Of a DNA stretch of 64,000 nucleotides, positions 17,501 through 25,675 are shown piece by piece (within the stretch, counting starts at the first letter, position 1; each line of letters opens with the position of its first letter). Origin of the DNA: Burkholderiales bacterium (GTDB lineage Bacteria; Pseudomonadota; Gammaproteobacteria; Burkholderiales; Usitatibacteraceae); NCBI GenBank assembly GCA_019634955.1, contig JAHCAK010000015.1, positions 23,638 through 87,637 of the forward strand. The letters run 5' to 3'. A program made the translations under genes and the position numbers. The notes under the pieces are model-generated. The model saw only the letters and a program-made list of their open reading frames with translations. It searched no databases and had not been told where the DNA came from.

Positions 17501-18910
17501 GTGAAGAAGGCAGCGATTCCCCGCGCCGGCGCCTCGGCGCTCGCGCGCACGTGGCTGCGCCTGCGCGGCCGTCCCGTGGCCGCGAGCGTGCTGGACGACC
17601 TCCCGCGCATCCCGGTGGCCGCCGGGCGTGTCGCGACGCTCGCCGGCCCGGCCGAGTTCCGCGACCGGCTCCTCGCGCTCATCGCCGGCGCGCGCGAGCG
17701 CATCGTCATCGCCGCGCTCTACCTGCAGGACGACGAGGCGGGCCGCGAGATCCTCGCCGCGCTGCACGCCGCGAAGTTCGTGCGGCCGGCGCTCGAGATC
17801 TTCGTGTTCGTCGACTGGCACCGCGCGCGCCGCGGGCTGATCGGCCGCGAGCGAAGCCCCGGCAACGCGGCGCTCTACCGCGATTGGGCCGAACGCTGCG
17901 GGCCGGGCGTGGCGGTGATGGGCGTGCCCGTGAAGACGCGGGAGGTGCTGGGCGTCATGCACCTCAAGGGCTTCGTGGTGGACGACACGGTGCTCTACAG
18001 CGGCGCGAGCCTGAACGACGTGTACCTCGGCCGCAACGGGCGCTACCGTCTCGACCGCTACCACGTGATCCGCGACCGGCGGCTCGCCGACAGCCTCACG
18101 GGGTTCCTGCTGCGCACGGTGGGCGAGAGCCCGGCGGTGAGCCCGCTCGACGGCGACCCGGAGGCGACCCGCGCGCCCCTTCGCCCCGCGGTGGCCCGCC
18201 TGCAGCACGCGCTGCGGCGCGCCCGCTACCCCTTCTCCGGCGGCACCGTGCGCAAGGGCGAGGTGGGCATCACGCCTCTCGTGGGCATCGGCGGGCGGGG
18301 CAACGAGCTGAACACGGTGGTGCTCGAGCTCATCGGCCGGGCGAGGAGGCGGCTCGTCGTCTACACGCCGTACTTCAACCTGCCGGGGCCGGTGCGCCGT
18401 GCCGTGGACGGGCGGCTCAATGCCGGTTGCCAGGTCACGCTCGTCGTGGGCGACAAGGTCGCCAACGATTTCTACATCCCGCCGGAGGCGCCCTTCAAGG
18501 CCATCGGCGCGCTGCCGTACCTCTACGAGTCGAACCTGCGGCGCTGGTGCCGCGCGCGCCAGCGCTTCCTCGACGCGGGGCTGCTCGAGGTGCGGCTTTG
18601 GCGCGACGGCGCGAACACCTACCACCTCAAGGGCCTGCTCGCCGACGACGAGTGGATGCTGCTCACCGGGCACAACCTCAACCCGCGCGCCTGGCGCATG
18701 GACCTCGAGAACGGGCTCCTCGTCCACGACCCGCACCATCTGCTGCGGCCGCAGGGCCAGGCCGAGCTCGCGCGCGTGCTCGCGAACGCGCGCCGCGTGG
18801 AGAGCTGGAAGTCGCTGGAGACGCTGGAGGACTACCCTGCGCCGGCGCGGCGCCTCCTCAAGCGGCTTGCGCGCACCGCCGTCGACCGGCTGGTGAACCA
18901 GGTTCTCTAG
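17501..18910 (+). CDS. pssA: CDP-diacylglycerol-serine O-phosphatidyltransferase, PLD superfamily (PssA)
   Basis: A 469-residue phospholipase D-superfamily phosphatidylserine synthase (E. coli PssA has 451). The first HKD motif is H154-L-K-x4-D with the PssA-specific LYSGASLNDVYL following; the second is around H375 (YHLKGLLADDEWML, then TGHNLNPRAWRMDLEN). VDWHRARRGLIG, PYFNLPGPVRRAV and GDKVANDFYIPPEAPFKAIG match E. coli PssA nearly word for word. It makes phosphatidylserine, precursor of phosphatidylethanolamine. GTG at 17501 is chosen: the frame upstream runs through the BLUF gene. It lies 35 bases after the BLUF gene and may be co-transcribed with it. Confidence 0.93.
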   Translation: MKKAAIPRAGASALARTWLRLRGRPVAASVLDDLPRIPVAAGRVATLAGPAEFRDRLLALIAGARERIVIAALYLQDDEAGREILAALHAAKFVRPALEIFVFVDWHRARRGLIGRERSPGNAALYRDWAERCGPGVAVMGVPVKTREVLGVMHLKGFVVDDTVLYSGASLNDVYLGRNGRYRLDRYHVIRDRRLADSLTGFLLRTVGESPAVSPLDGDPEATRAPLRPAVARLQHALRRARYPFSGGTVRKGEVGITPLVGIGGRGNELNTVVLELIGRARRRLVVYTPYFNLPGPVRRAVDGRLNAGCQVTLVVGDKVANDFYIPPEAPFKAIGALPYLYESNLRRWCRARQRFLDAGLLEVRLWRDGANTYHLKGLLADDEWMLLTGHNLNPRAWRMDLENGLLVHDPHHLLRPQGQAELARVLANARRVESWKSLETLEDYPAPARRLLKRLARTAVDRLVNQVL

Positions 18911-19018
18911 GGTCCCGGCCGGGCCGCGCCCGCGTCGCAGTTCCTTGATGCAGGACATCCTTCGCCGTCCCGGCCGGCGTAGCGTGGAATCGACTCCCTC
19001 TCACGCAGGAGGGGTGGC

Positions 19019-22000
19019 ATGTATCCGCGCATCCCGGCACGCGTGGCCATCGTCTTGGCGGCCGCACTCCTGCCACTTCCCGCGGCACCCACGCCCACGC
19101 TCGAAGCGGGCCTCAGCCACAACCTCGCGATCACGGCCTCGAAGCGGGTCGTCGCCTGGGGAGAGAACACCTACGGCGCGCTCGGCAACGGCACCCAAGC
19201 CCACGCGTCCACGCCGGTCCGCTCCGGGACCCTCGAAAGCGTCGTGGCCGTCGCCGCCGGCCGCGACCTCTCCGTCGCGCTGCGAAGCGACGGCACGGTG
19301 TGGACCTGGGGCGGCGGCATGGGTGTCGGGCTCACCGCGCCCGAAACCTGCTTCACGCGGCCATGCTCCCTCGTCCCGCGCCAGGTGCACGGCCTCACCG
19401 GGGTGCGGGCCATCGCCGCCAGCGGCGGGGGCGACTTCGTGCTCGCGCTGCGCGCCGACGGCAGCGTGGTCGCCTGGGGCCGCAACGCCTACGGCACGCT
19501 CGGCAACGGCACCGAGACCGACCGGCTCACCCCCGCCGCCGTTGCGCTCGCGAAGCCGGCCGTGGCCATCGCGGCCGGCGACCGGCACGGCGTAGCCCTG
19601 CTCGACGACGGCACCGTGTGGACCTGGGGCACGAACGCGATGGGCGAGCTGGGCACCGCGCTCACGGCCACGGCGGCGAATACCTGTGCCATCGGTGGCG
19701 GAACACCGTGCGCGAAGATGCCCGTGAGAGCCGGCGCGGGGCGCGTCATCACCGCGGATACCTTCGGGGGCGTGGCGGCCATCTCCGCGAAGGGCAGGCA
19801 CACGCTGGCACTCAAGGCGGACGGCACGGTCTGGGCATGGGGCTCGGACTATTACGGGCAGCTCGGTGACGGCAAGGTGGTCGACCGCGCCGACCCGGAG
19901 GCGGTTCCGGGGATGGCCGGGGTCGCGGCCGTCGCCGCGGGCTTCTCCCACTCGATCGCCGTGAAGCGCGACGGTTCCTACTGGGCCTGGGGGCTCGATC
20001 TCTCGGGCCAGCTGGGCGCCGCGCCGGCCACGGAGACCTGCGAGGCACGGCCCCTCCCCGGGGGATCGCTCATTCCGCCCTACATGCTCGGCAAGACCTG
20101 GGCGTGCCGGAAGAAGCCCACGTTCGTGAAGGCGCGGGATGGCGCGGTCGCGATCGTCGGAGGCGGCGCGCACTCGCTCACCGTGCGTCCCGACGGGGCG
20201 ATCGTCGCCTTCGGGCTCAACAGCTTCGGGCAGCGTGGCGACGGCGATATCCGGTCCACGCTGGTCGGGGTCTTCTGCTATTCCGATCCCGGCTCCTGCC
20301 CGGGCTTGCCGCAGGGCGCCACGGCCACCGGCATCTCCATCGGCAGGGCCGCCACGGCCGGCAGCCTGAACGCGGAAACGCTCGACGATGGCCTCGTCTT
20401 CGCGGAGCAGGCGGTGGGAACGACGTCGTCCGCGCAGGAGCTTCGCATCACCAGCGTGGGTGATTCCTTCCGCGTCACGGCCATCACGACCACCGGCGAC
20501 TTCCGTCACACGAGCAACTGCGGCACGACGCTGCTCGTGCGCGACGCTTCCTGCGGCATCTTCATCACCTTCTCGCCTGCCGGGGCCGGCACGCGCAACG
20601 GCACGGTGACGGTCGCCACCGACCTCGAGGTGGGCTCGACCGCCTCCCTCAACCTGCGGGGAACGGGCCTCGCCACGAGCCACGCGCTGTCGGTTTCCCG
20701 GTCGGGAACCGGGTCCGGGCGCGTGACGTCCTCTCCGGCGGGCATCGATTGCGGGACCACCTGCTCGGCGCAGTTCGCCGCGGGCCTTTCCGTCACGCTC
20801 ACGGCCACGCCGGCCTCGGGCTCGACCTTCGGCGGTTGGAGCGGCGCGTGCACGGGCACCGGCTCGTGCGTCGTCGCGATGACCGCGAGCCGCAGCGTGG
20901 CGGCGAGCTTCACGGCCGGCACGACGACAAATTACACGCTCACCGTCGCCCGCATCGGCACGGGAGCCGGGACCGTCTCGTCGAGCCCCGCGGGGATCGA
21001 CTGCGGCGCCGCCTGCTCGGCGCAGTACGCATCGGGCACGTCGGTCACGCTCGCGGCGACGCCGGCCGCAGGCTCGGCCTTCGGCGGCTGGAGCGGCGCG
21101 TGCACGGGCACGGGCTCGTGCAGCGTGGCGATGACCTCGGCCAGGAGCGTGACCGCGAGCTTCACGGCGAGCCCGGCAAGCCACCTCCTCACGGTGACGC
21201 GAAGCGGCAACGGGACGGGCACGGTCGCCTCGAGCCCCGCGGGAATCCTGTGCGGCACCACGTGCGCCGCGACCTTCAACGGCGGCACGCTCGTGGCGCT
21301 TTCGGCCAGCCCGGCCGCGGGATCGATTTTCGGCGGCTGGGGTGGCGCCTGCGGCGGCACGGGCGCCTGCAGCGTGACGATGAACGCGCCGGCGTCGGTG
21401 TCCGCCACCTTCTCGATCGCCCCGACGGGCGGGGACAACTACACGGCGCTGTGGTGGAACCCGGGCGAATCCGGGTGGGGGCTCAACATCAGCCACCAGG
21501 GCGACATCCTCTTCGGGACGCTCTTCACCTACGACGCAACCGGCCGGCCGCTGTGGCTCGTCATGCCGGCGGGCGAGCGGCAGGGCACCTCGACCACCTA
21601 CAACGGCACGCTCTACCGGACGACCGGCCCGCCATTCAACGCGGTGCCGTTCACGCCCATCGGCCCGCAGAACCTCACGGTGGTCGGCGCGATGACCTTC
21701 ACCTACACCGGCAGCGGTGCCGCGCTCGCCTATTCGTACGACGGCGTGACGGTGAGCAAGCTCGTGCAGAAGCAGGTGTTCGGCTCGCGCGCCGCGACGT
21801 GCGTGCCTACGACCGGCTCGCGCGCGGCGCTCGTGAACTACCAGGATCTCTGGTGGAACGCGGACGAGTCCGGATGGGGCGTGAACATCACGCACCAGGG
21901 CGACACGCTCTTCGCGACGCTCTTCACCTACGACGCCACCGGCCGCGGCCTCTGGCTGGTGCTGCCGGCGGGCACTCGGCAGGCCGACGGGAGCTACTTC

Positions 22001-22210
22001 GGCCGGCTCCTGCGCACGCGCGGCCCGCCGTTCAACGCGGCGCCCTTCACGCCGATCGGCGAGGCGGACCTCACCGAAGTGGGCACGATGCGCTTCACCT
22101 TCTCGAGCGGCACGGCCGGCGTGATGACCTACACCGTGAGCGGGATCACCGTCACGAAGGCGATCACGCGGCAGGTGTTCTCGACGCCGGTGCCCGCGTG
22201 CGCGGGCTGA
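19019..22210 (+). CDS. Secreted multidomain protein: RCC1 beta-propeller, Hydin-like domain, three InlB-type B-repeats, two C-terminal SGWG modules
   Basis: A 1063-residue exported protein. Signal peptide about 1-24 (MYPRIPARVAIVLAAALLPL). Residues about 28-455 are RCC1-type repeats (VVAWGENTYGALGNGT, VWAWGSDYYGQLGDG, YWAWGLDLSGQLG), forming a beta-propeller. About 460-552 is an ASPM-SPD2-Hydin-like sandwich (CGIFITFSPAGAGTRNGTV). About 555-800 holds three ~80-residue repeats with FGGWSGACTGTGSC-type cores (divergent InlB B-repeat), each with four Cys. About 805-1063 holds two ~130-residue modules beginning NYTALWWNPGESGWG and NYQDLWWNADESGWG. ATG at 19019 follows AGGAGG. No cell-wall or type IX/II sorting tag is evident. 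The function is unknown; adhesion or extracellular binding is plausible. Confidence 0.9.
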   Translation: MYPRIPARVAIVLAAALLPLPAAPTPTLEAGLSHNLAITASKRVVAWGENTYGALGNGTQAHASTPVRSGTLESVVAVAAGRDLSVALRSDGTVWTWGGGMGVGLTAPETCFTRPCSLVPRQVHGLTGVRAIAASGGGDFVLALRADGSVVAWGRNAYGTLGNGTETDRLTPAAVALAKPAVAIAAGDRHGVALLDDGTVWTWGTNAMGELGTALTATAANTCAIGGGTPCAKMPVRAGAGRVITADTFGGVAAISAKGRHTLALKADGTVWAWGSDYYGQLGDGKVVDRADPEAVPGMAGVAAVAAGFSHSIAVKRDGSYWAWGLDLSGQLGAAPATETCEARPLPGGSLIPPYMLGKTWACRKKPTFVKARDGAVAIVGGGAHSLTVRPDGAIVAFGLNSFGQRGDGDIRSTLVGVFCYSDPGSCPGLPQGATATGISIGRAATAGSLNAETLDDGLVFAEQAVGTTSSAQELRITSVGDSFRVTAITTTGDFRHTSNCGTTLLVRDASCGIFITFSPAGAGTRNGTVTVATDLEVGSTASLNLRGTGLATSHALSVSRSGTGSGRVTSSPAGIDCGTTCSAQFAAGLSVTLTATPASGSTFGGWSGACTGTGSCVVAMTASRSVAASFTAGTTTNYTLTVARIGTGAGTVSSSPAGIDCGAACSAQYASGTSVTLAATPAAGSAFGGWSGACTGTGSCSVAMTSARSVTASFTASPASHLLTVTRSGNGTGTVASSPAGILCGTTCAATFNGGTLVALSASPAAGSIFGGWGGACGGTGACSVTMNAPASVSATFSIAPTGGDNYTALWWNPGESGWGLNISHQGDILFGTLFTYDATGRPLWLVMPAGERQGTSTTYNGTLYRTTGPPFNAVPFTPIGPQNLTVVGAMTFTYTGSGAALAYSYDGVTVSKLVQKQVFGSRAATCVPTTGSRAALVNYQDLWWNADESGWGVNITHQGDTLFATLFTYDATGRGLWLVLPAGTRQADGSYFGRLLRTRGPPFNAAPFTPIGEADLTEVGTMRFTFSSGTAGVMTYTVSGITVTKAITRQVFSTPVPACAG
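20681..21415 (+). repeat. Three tandem in-gene repeats encoding B-repeat domains
   Basis: Three consecutive copies of about 245 bases start near 20681, 20930 and 21179. Each encodes an ~80-residue unit with the order TSSPAGIDCGTTC, ATPASGSTFGGWSG, ACTGTGSC and AMTASRSVAASF. The DNA is clearly similar between copies 1 and 2 (GGCTGGAGCGGCGCGTGCAC-like core), less so in copy 3, indicating internal duplication. Confidence 0.8.
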
Positions 22211-22239
22211 CGGCCCGGCGGCCCCGGGGCCGTCGTATC

Positions 22240-22746
22240 ATGGCGGCCATGCAACGCAAGGCCCTTGGCTTCACCTGGATCGAGCTCCTGCTCGTGCTCG
22301 CCGTGTTCGCGGTCCTCGCGGCCATGGCCATCCCCGGCTTCCGCGACGCCGCGCTCAGGAAGCAGGTGGCCGAAGGGATGGCGCTCGCGGCAATCGCGAA
22401 GCAGGGCGTCCAGGCGGCGTGGAGCGCCAAGGGCGAGATGCCCGCCGACAACGCGGGCGCGGCGCTGCCCCCGCGCGACAAGATCGTCGGCAACCTCGTG
22501 AAGGACGTGAACGTGGCCGAGGGCGCGGTGACGCTCACCTTCGGCAACAACGCGGCCTCGGCGCTCCAGGGCAAGCGCGTGACGGTCCGGCCGGCGGTCG
22601 TGGCCGACCAGCCCGTCGTGCCGATCGCGTGGCTCTGCCATGCCGTGCCCGTGCCCAAGGGCATGGAGGTGCGCGGCAAGGACGAGACGGACATCCCCCC
22701 GGCGTTCCTGCCCGTGGAGTGCCGCGGGACGGGCGCGGCGAAGTAG
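22240..22746 (+). CDS. Type IV pilin-like major or minor pilin (PilE/PilA family)
   Basis: A 168-residue type IVa pilin-like protein. A short basic leader MAAMQRKALG precedes F-T-W-I-E and a ~25-residue hydrophobic helix (LLLVLAVFAVLAAMAIPGF); cleavage after G10 by PilD gives Phe1 and Glu5, the hallmarks of pilins. The head domain contains VQAAWSAKGEMPADNAGAALP and VTLTFGNNAASAL, typical of PF00114 pilins, and a C-terminal Cys pair (AWLCHAV, PVECRG) that would make the D-loop disulfide. Start: ATG at 22240 or the in-frame ATG at 22249 (MQRKALG); neither has a good ribosome site. No other pilus genes are near, so it is an isolated pilin. Confidence 0.88.
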   Translation: MAAMQRKALGFTWIELLLVLAVFAVLAAMAIPGFRDAALRKQVAEGMALAAIAKQGVQAAWSAKGEMPADNAGAALPPRDKIVGNLVKDVNVAEGAVTLTFGNNAASALQGKRVTVRPAVVADQPVVPIAWLCHAVPVPKGMEVRGKDETDIPPAFLPVECRGTGAAK

Positions 22747-22751
22747 GGCGC

Positions 22752-23636
22752 CTACCGCAGCGCCGCGGGCGCGGGTCCCGCCACCGGGATCTCCATGAGG
22801 TCCTCCCCGAACACGATGTTGCCGCGGTAGGCGCGGCTCATCTCGGCGACGACGCGCTCGCGCACGCCCGGGCGGTCCAGCTGCTCCGTCACGTGGGTGA
22901 TGACCAGCGTCTTCGCGCGGGCCTTCTCGGCGAGTTGCGCGAGCTCCAGGTGGCCCGTCACCGACTGCGCGAACGCCTTGCTGGGCGAGGTGCCCGAGAG
23001 GTAGTGGCACATGTGCACGAGCACGTCGCAATCCTGCGCGAGCCGCTCCATCGCGGCGCAGGGGCCCGTGTCGCCGGAATAGACGAACGAGCCCTGCGGG
23101 CAGTCGAGGCGGTAGCCATACGAGACGAGGTGCGGCCCGAAGTGCGCCACGCCCGCGCTCCTCACCGCCCAGCCCTCGCCCTCGACGGTCTCGTTGGGCC
23201 CGAGCTCGCGAACCACCGGGCGTGGCGGCGGGCGCTCGCCTATGCCGCCGCGGGCGCGGTAGACGTCGAGGCTCACCTCGTTGCGCGTGCGCGAGACGAT
23301 GTCCGGCCCGAAGGCGCCGTCCTCGCCCCAGAGGCGCTCGCCGATGCGCGCGAGCGGCGGCGGGCCGTAGACCCGGAGTTCCGGAATCCGCGCGGCGCCC
23401 TGGTCCCAGCGCGTGAGCACCAGCCGCGCGAGGTCGCCCATGTGGTCGTAGTGGTGGTGGCTCAGGAAGGCGTGCGTGACTTCCGTGGGGGCGATGCCAA
23501 GCTCCAGCAGGCGGTGGTGCGCGCCGAACCCGTGGTCGAAGACGATCGTCGACCCGCCCGCGCGCACGACGTAGCCCGAGCACATGCGCCGCAGCGACGG
23601 CGTCGGCGTCCCCGTGCCGAGGAGGTGGATGCGCAT
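22752..23636 (-). CDS. MBL-fold metallo-hydrolase (RNase Z/arylsulfatase-like)
   Basis: A 294-residue metallo-beta-lactamase fold hydrolase of the RNase Z/ElaC-like branch. N-terminus MRIHLLGTGTPTPS; metal motif HxHxDH at 60-65 (SHHHYDHMGD); downstream GVAHFGPHLVSYGY, FVYSGDTGPC with the conserved Asp, HMCHYLSG and LVITHVTE with the last His. The exosite arm of true RNase Z is not obvious, so a small-molecule or ester hydrolase is more likely. It starts 4 bases after the Bug-protein stop, so the two are co-transcribed, and both are divergent from a LysR regulator. The shared operon suggests the hydrolase acts on the imported compound; this is inference. Confidence 0.88.
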   Translation of the reverse strand: MRIHLLGTGTPTPSLRRMCSGYVVRAGGSTIVFDHGFGAHHRLLELGIAPTEVTHAFLSHHHYDHMGDLARLVLTRWDQGAARIPELRVYGPPPLARIGERLWGEDGAFGPDIVSRTRNEVSLDVYRARGGIGERPPPRPVVRELGPNETVEGEGWAVRSAGVAHFGPHLVSYGYRLDCPQGSFVYSGDTGPCAAMERLAQDCDVLVHMCHYLSGTSPSKAFAQSVTGHLELAQLAEKARAKTLVITHVTEQLDRPGVRERVVAEMSRAYRGNIVFGEDLMEIPVAGPAPAALR

Positions 23637-23640
23637 CCGC

Positions 23641-24624
23641 TCAGCGCTCCCGCAGGCCGAGCGCGTCGATCATGGCGCCGTACTTCTTCTGCTCCGCCGC
23701 CACGAACGCGGCGAAATCCGCGGGCGTGCCGGGGATCGTCTCCACGCCCTGGTTGGCGAGCGACTCGCGCAGGTCCGGCTGGACGACGGCGGCCGAGATG
23801 ACCTCGTTCAGGCGCTTGATCACGGGCGCCGGGGTGCCCTTGGGCACGAAGAAGCCGAACCAGCCGGAGAGGTCGAAGTTGCGCAGGCCCACTTCGTCCA
23901 TCGTCGGCACGCTGGGCAGCGCCGGGGAGCGCTGCCTCCCCGTGACGGCCAGCGCCTTGAGCTTGCCCGCGCGCACGTGCGGAACGGCCGGCGGAAAGCC
24001 CGAGAAGTAGATGTGCACCACGCCCGCGAGCGTGTCGGTCACGGCCTGCGCGCCGCCCTTGTACGGCACGTGCAGCAGGCTGATGCCGGCGGACTTCCTG
24101 AGCTGCTCGCCCGCGAACTGCGCGGGGCTGCCCGCGCCAGCCGAGGCGTAGGCGTACTTGTCGGGCGCGGCCTTGGCGGCCTTGATGAAGTCCGCGAGCG
24201 TGTCGCCCGGCGCGGACGGGTGCGCGACCAGCAGCAGCGGGCTCACGCCGCCGAGCGCCACGGGCTCGAAGTCGCGCACCGTGTCGTAGGCCGGGTTCTT
24301 CGCCATCTGCGGCGCGACCGTCATCTCGGAGGTGTAGCCGAGCAGCACCGTGTAGCCGTCGGGCGGCGCCTTCGCCACCGTGCCCGCGCCGAGCATGCCC
24401 GCGGCGCCGGGCTTGTTCTCGATCACCACGGGCTGGCCGAAGGCGTCTCCCATCTTCCTGCCGATGGAGCGCGCCAGCACGTCGCCCAGCCCGCCCGGGC
24501 CGTAGGGGACCACGATTCGCACGGCCTTGTCCGGCCACGCCTGGGCCTGCGCGGCGGGCGCGAGGCCGAGGGCGGGAAGCGCCGCAAGGAGGGTCAGGAG
24601 GGCACGGCGATGGCGGTCGGTCAT
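23641..24624 (-). CDS. Bug/TctC family periplasmic binding protein
   Basis: A 327-residue Bug-family receptor. The signal peptide (MTDRHRRALLTLLAALPALG to AQA) is possibly Tat-like. Family motifs: WPDKAVRIVVPYGPGGLGD, VVIENKPGAAGMLGAGTVA, DGYTVLLGY, YASAGAGSPAQ, VPYKGGAQAVTDTLAG and the C-terminal ESLANQGVETI. Ligands of this family are usually carboxylates or aromatic acids; Asp/Glu-type ligand features cannot be read reliably here. TctA/TctB are absent. It is the first gene of a two-gene operon with an MBL hydrolase, controlled presumably by the divergent LysR gene 90 bases away. Confidence 0.93.
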   Translation of the reverse strand: MTDRHRRALLTLLAALPALGLAPAAQAQAWPDKAVRIVVPYGPGGLGDVLARSIGRKMGDAFGQPVVIENKPGAAGMLGAGTVAKAPPDGYTVLLGYTSEMTVAPQMAKNPAYDTVRDFEPVALGGVSPLLLVAHPSAPGDTLADFIKAAKAAPDKYAYASAGAGSPAQFAGEQLRKSAGISLLHVPYKGGAQAVTDTLAGVVHIYFSGFPPAVPHVRAGKLKALAVTGRQRSPALPSVPTMDEVGLRNFDLSGWFGFFVPKGTPAPVIKRLNEVISAAVVQPDLRESLANQGVETIPGTPADFAAFVAAEQKKYGAMIDALGLRER

Positions 24625-24714
24625 GGGTCGCTCCTCGGGAGGGGATGGGCCGAGTATACGAAGTCGAGATAACCGAACAGGCCAAAGGTGGCATGAAGTG
24701 ATAACCTTCAGGGC

Positions 24715-25644
24715 ATGGCCGAAACGGACCTCCGGACTCGCCTGCGGTCACGGCTCAAGGCCCGGCAGCTCGCGACGCTGCTCGCCATCGCCGAGAAGGG
24801 GAGCCTCGGTCGCGCGGCCGTGACGCTCGGCGTGAGCCAGCCCGCGCTCAGCAAGGCCCTCCGGGAGCTGGAGGCGGCGCTGGGGCACGCCCTCTTCACG
24901 CGGTCGCGTCGCGGCCTCGTTGCCAACGCGCACGGCACGGCGACCATCGAGCACGCCCGGCGGCTGCTCCAGGACGTGGACGCGCTCGCGGCGACGCTGG
25001 ACGCGGTCGATCGCGGCGCGGGCGGGAGGCTGCGACTGGGCGTGATTCCCTACGTGTCGTCGGACTGGCTGCGCGGCGTGGCCGCGCGGCTGCTGGACGA
25101 GGCGCCGCCCATCGCGCTGCAGATCTCGGAGGCCGCCACCGACAGCCTGCTCGAGGCCCTGCGCCACCGGAGCCTCGACGTGGTCGTCGGCCGCATCACG
25201 CCGGCCAACGCGGGGAGCGACCTCGCGTGGCGGCCGGTCTTCGAGCAGGTGCTTCGCGTCGTCGCGCGGGCGCGGCACCCGCTCTTTCGCCGCGCGCGCG
25301 TGACGATCGCGCACCTGGCCGATGGCGAGTGGATGCTGCCACCGCCGGCCTCGCCCACGCGCCTGCTGCTGGAGCAGGTGTTCGCGCAGGCGGGCCTGCC
25401 CGCGCCGCAGTCGCGGCTCGAGACCTACTCCCTTCCGATCATGGAGAGCTTCCTCGTCGCGAGCGACCGGCTCGCCGCCGTGCCGGGAGACATCGCCGCG
25501 CAGCTCGAGCGGCGCGGGCGCATCCGCGCGCTGCCGTTCCGGTGGCCCATGCCCCCGATCTGCCTCGCGTGGCTCGCGGGCGACGAGCCCAGCCCGCTCA
25601 TCCGGCGCTTCGAGGCCGCCGCGGCCGGCGACCGGCGGCCATAG
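24715..25644 (+). CDS. LysR family transcriptional regulator
   Basis: A 309-residue LysR-type regulator. The N-terminal winged helix (about 15-75) reads RQLATLLAIAEKGSLGRAAVTLGVSQPALSKALRELE in segments typical of the family, followed by the inducer-binding periplasmic-binding-like domain (about 100-300, with RLRLGVIPYVSS and LEALRHRSLDVVVGRI). It is divergent from the Bug-protein/MBL-hydrolase operon, the classic LysR arrangement, so it most likely activates that pair in response to their substrate. The 90-base intergenic region contains two GATAACC words (around 24668 and 24699), but no clear T-N11-A palindrome stood out. The htrA-like gene follows 31 bases downstream. Confidence 0.93.
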   Translation: MAETDLRTRLRSRLKARQLATLLAIAEKGSLGRAAVTLGVSQPALSKALRELEAALGHALFTRSRRGLVANAHGTATIEHARRLLQDVDALAATLDAVDRGAGGRLRLGVIPYVSSDWLRGVAARLLDEAPPIALQISEAATDSLLEALRHRSLDVVVGRITPANAGSDLAWRPVFEQVLRVVARARHPLFRRARVTIAHLADGEWMLPPPASPTRLLLEQVFAQAGLPAPQSRLETYSLPIMESFLVASDRLAAVPGDIAAQLERRGRIRALPFRWPMPPICLAWLAGDEPSPLIRRFEAAAAGDRRP

Positions 25645-25675
25645 CGCCCTCTAACTTCGCAACGAGGACCCGACC

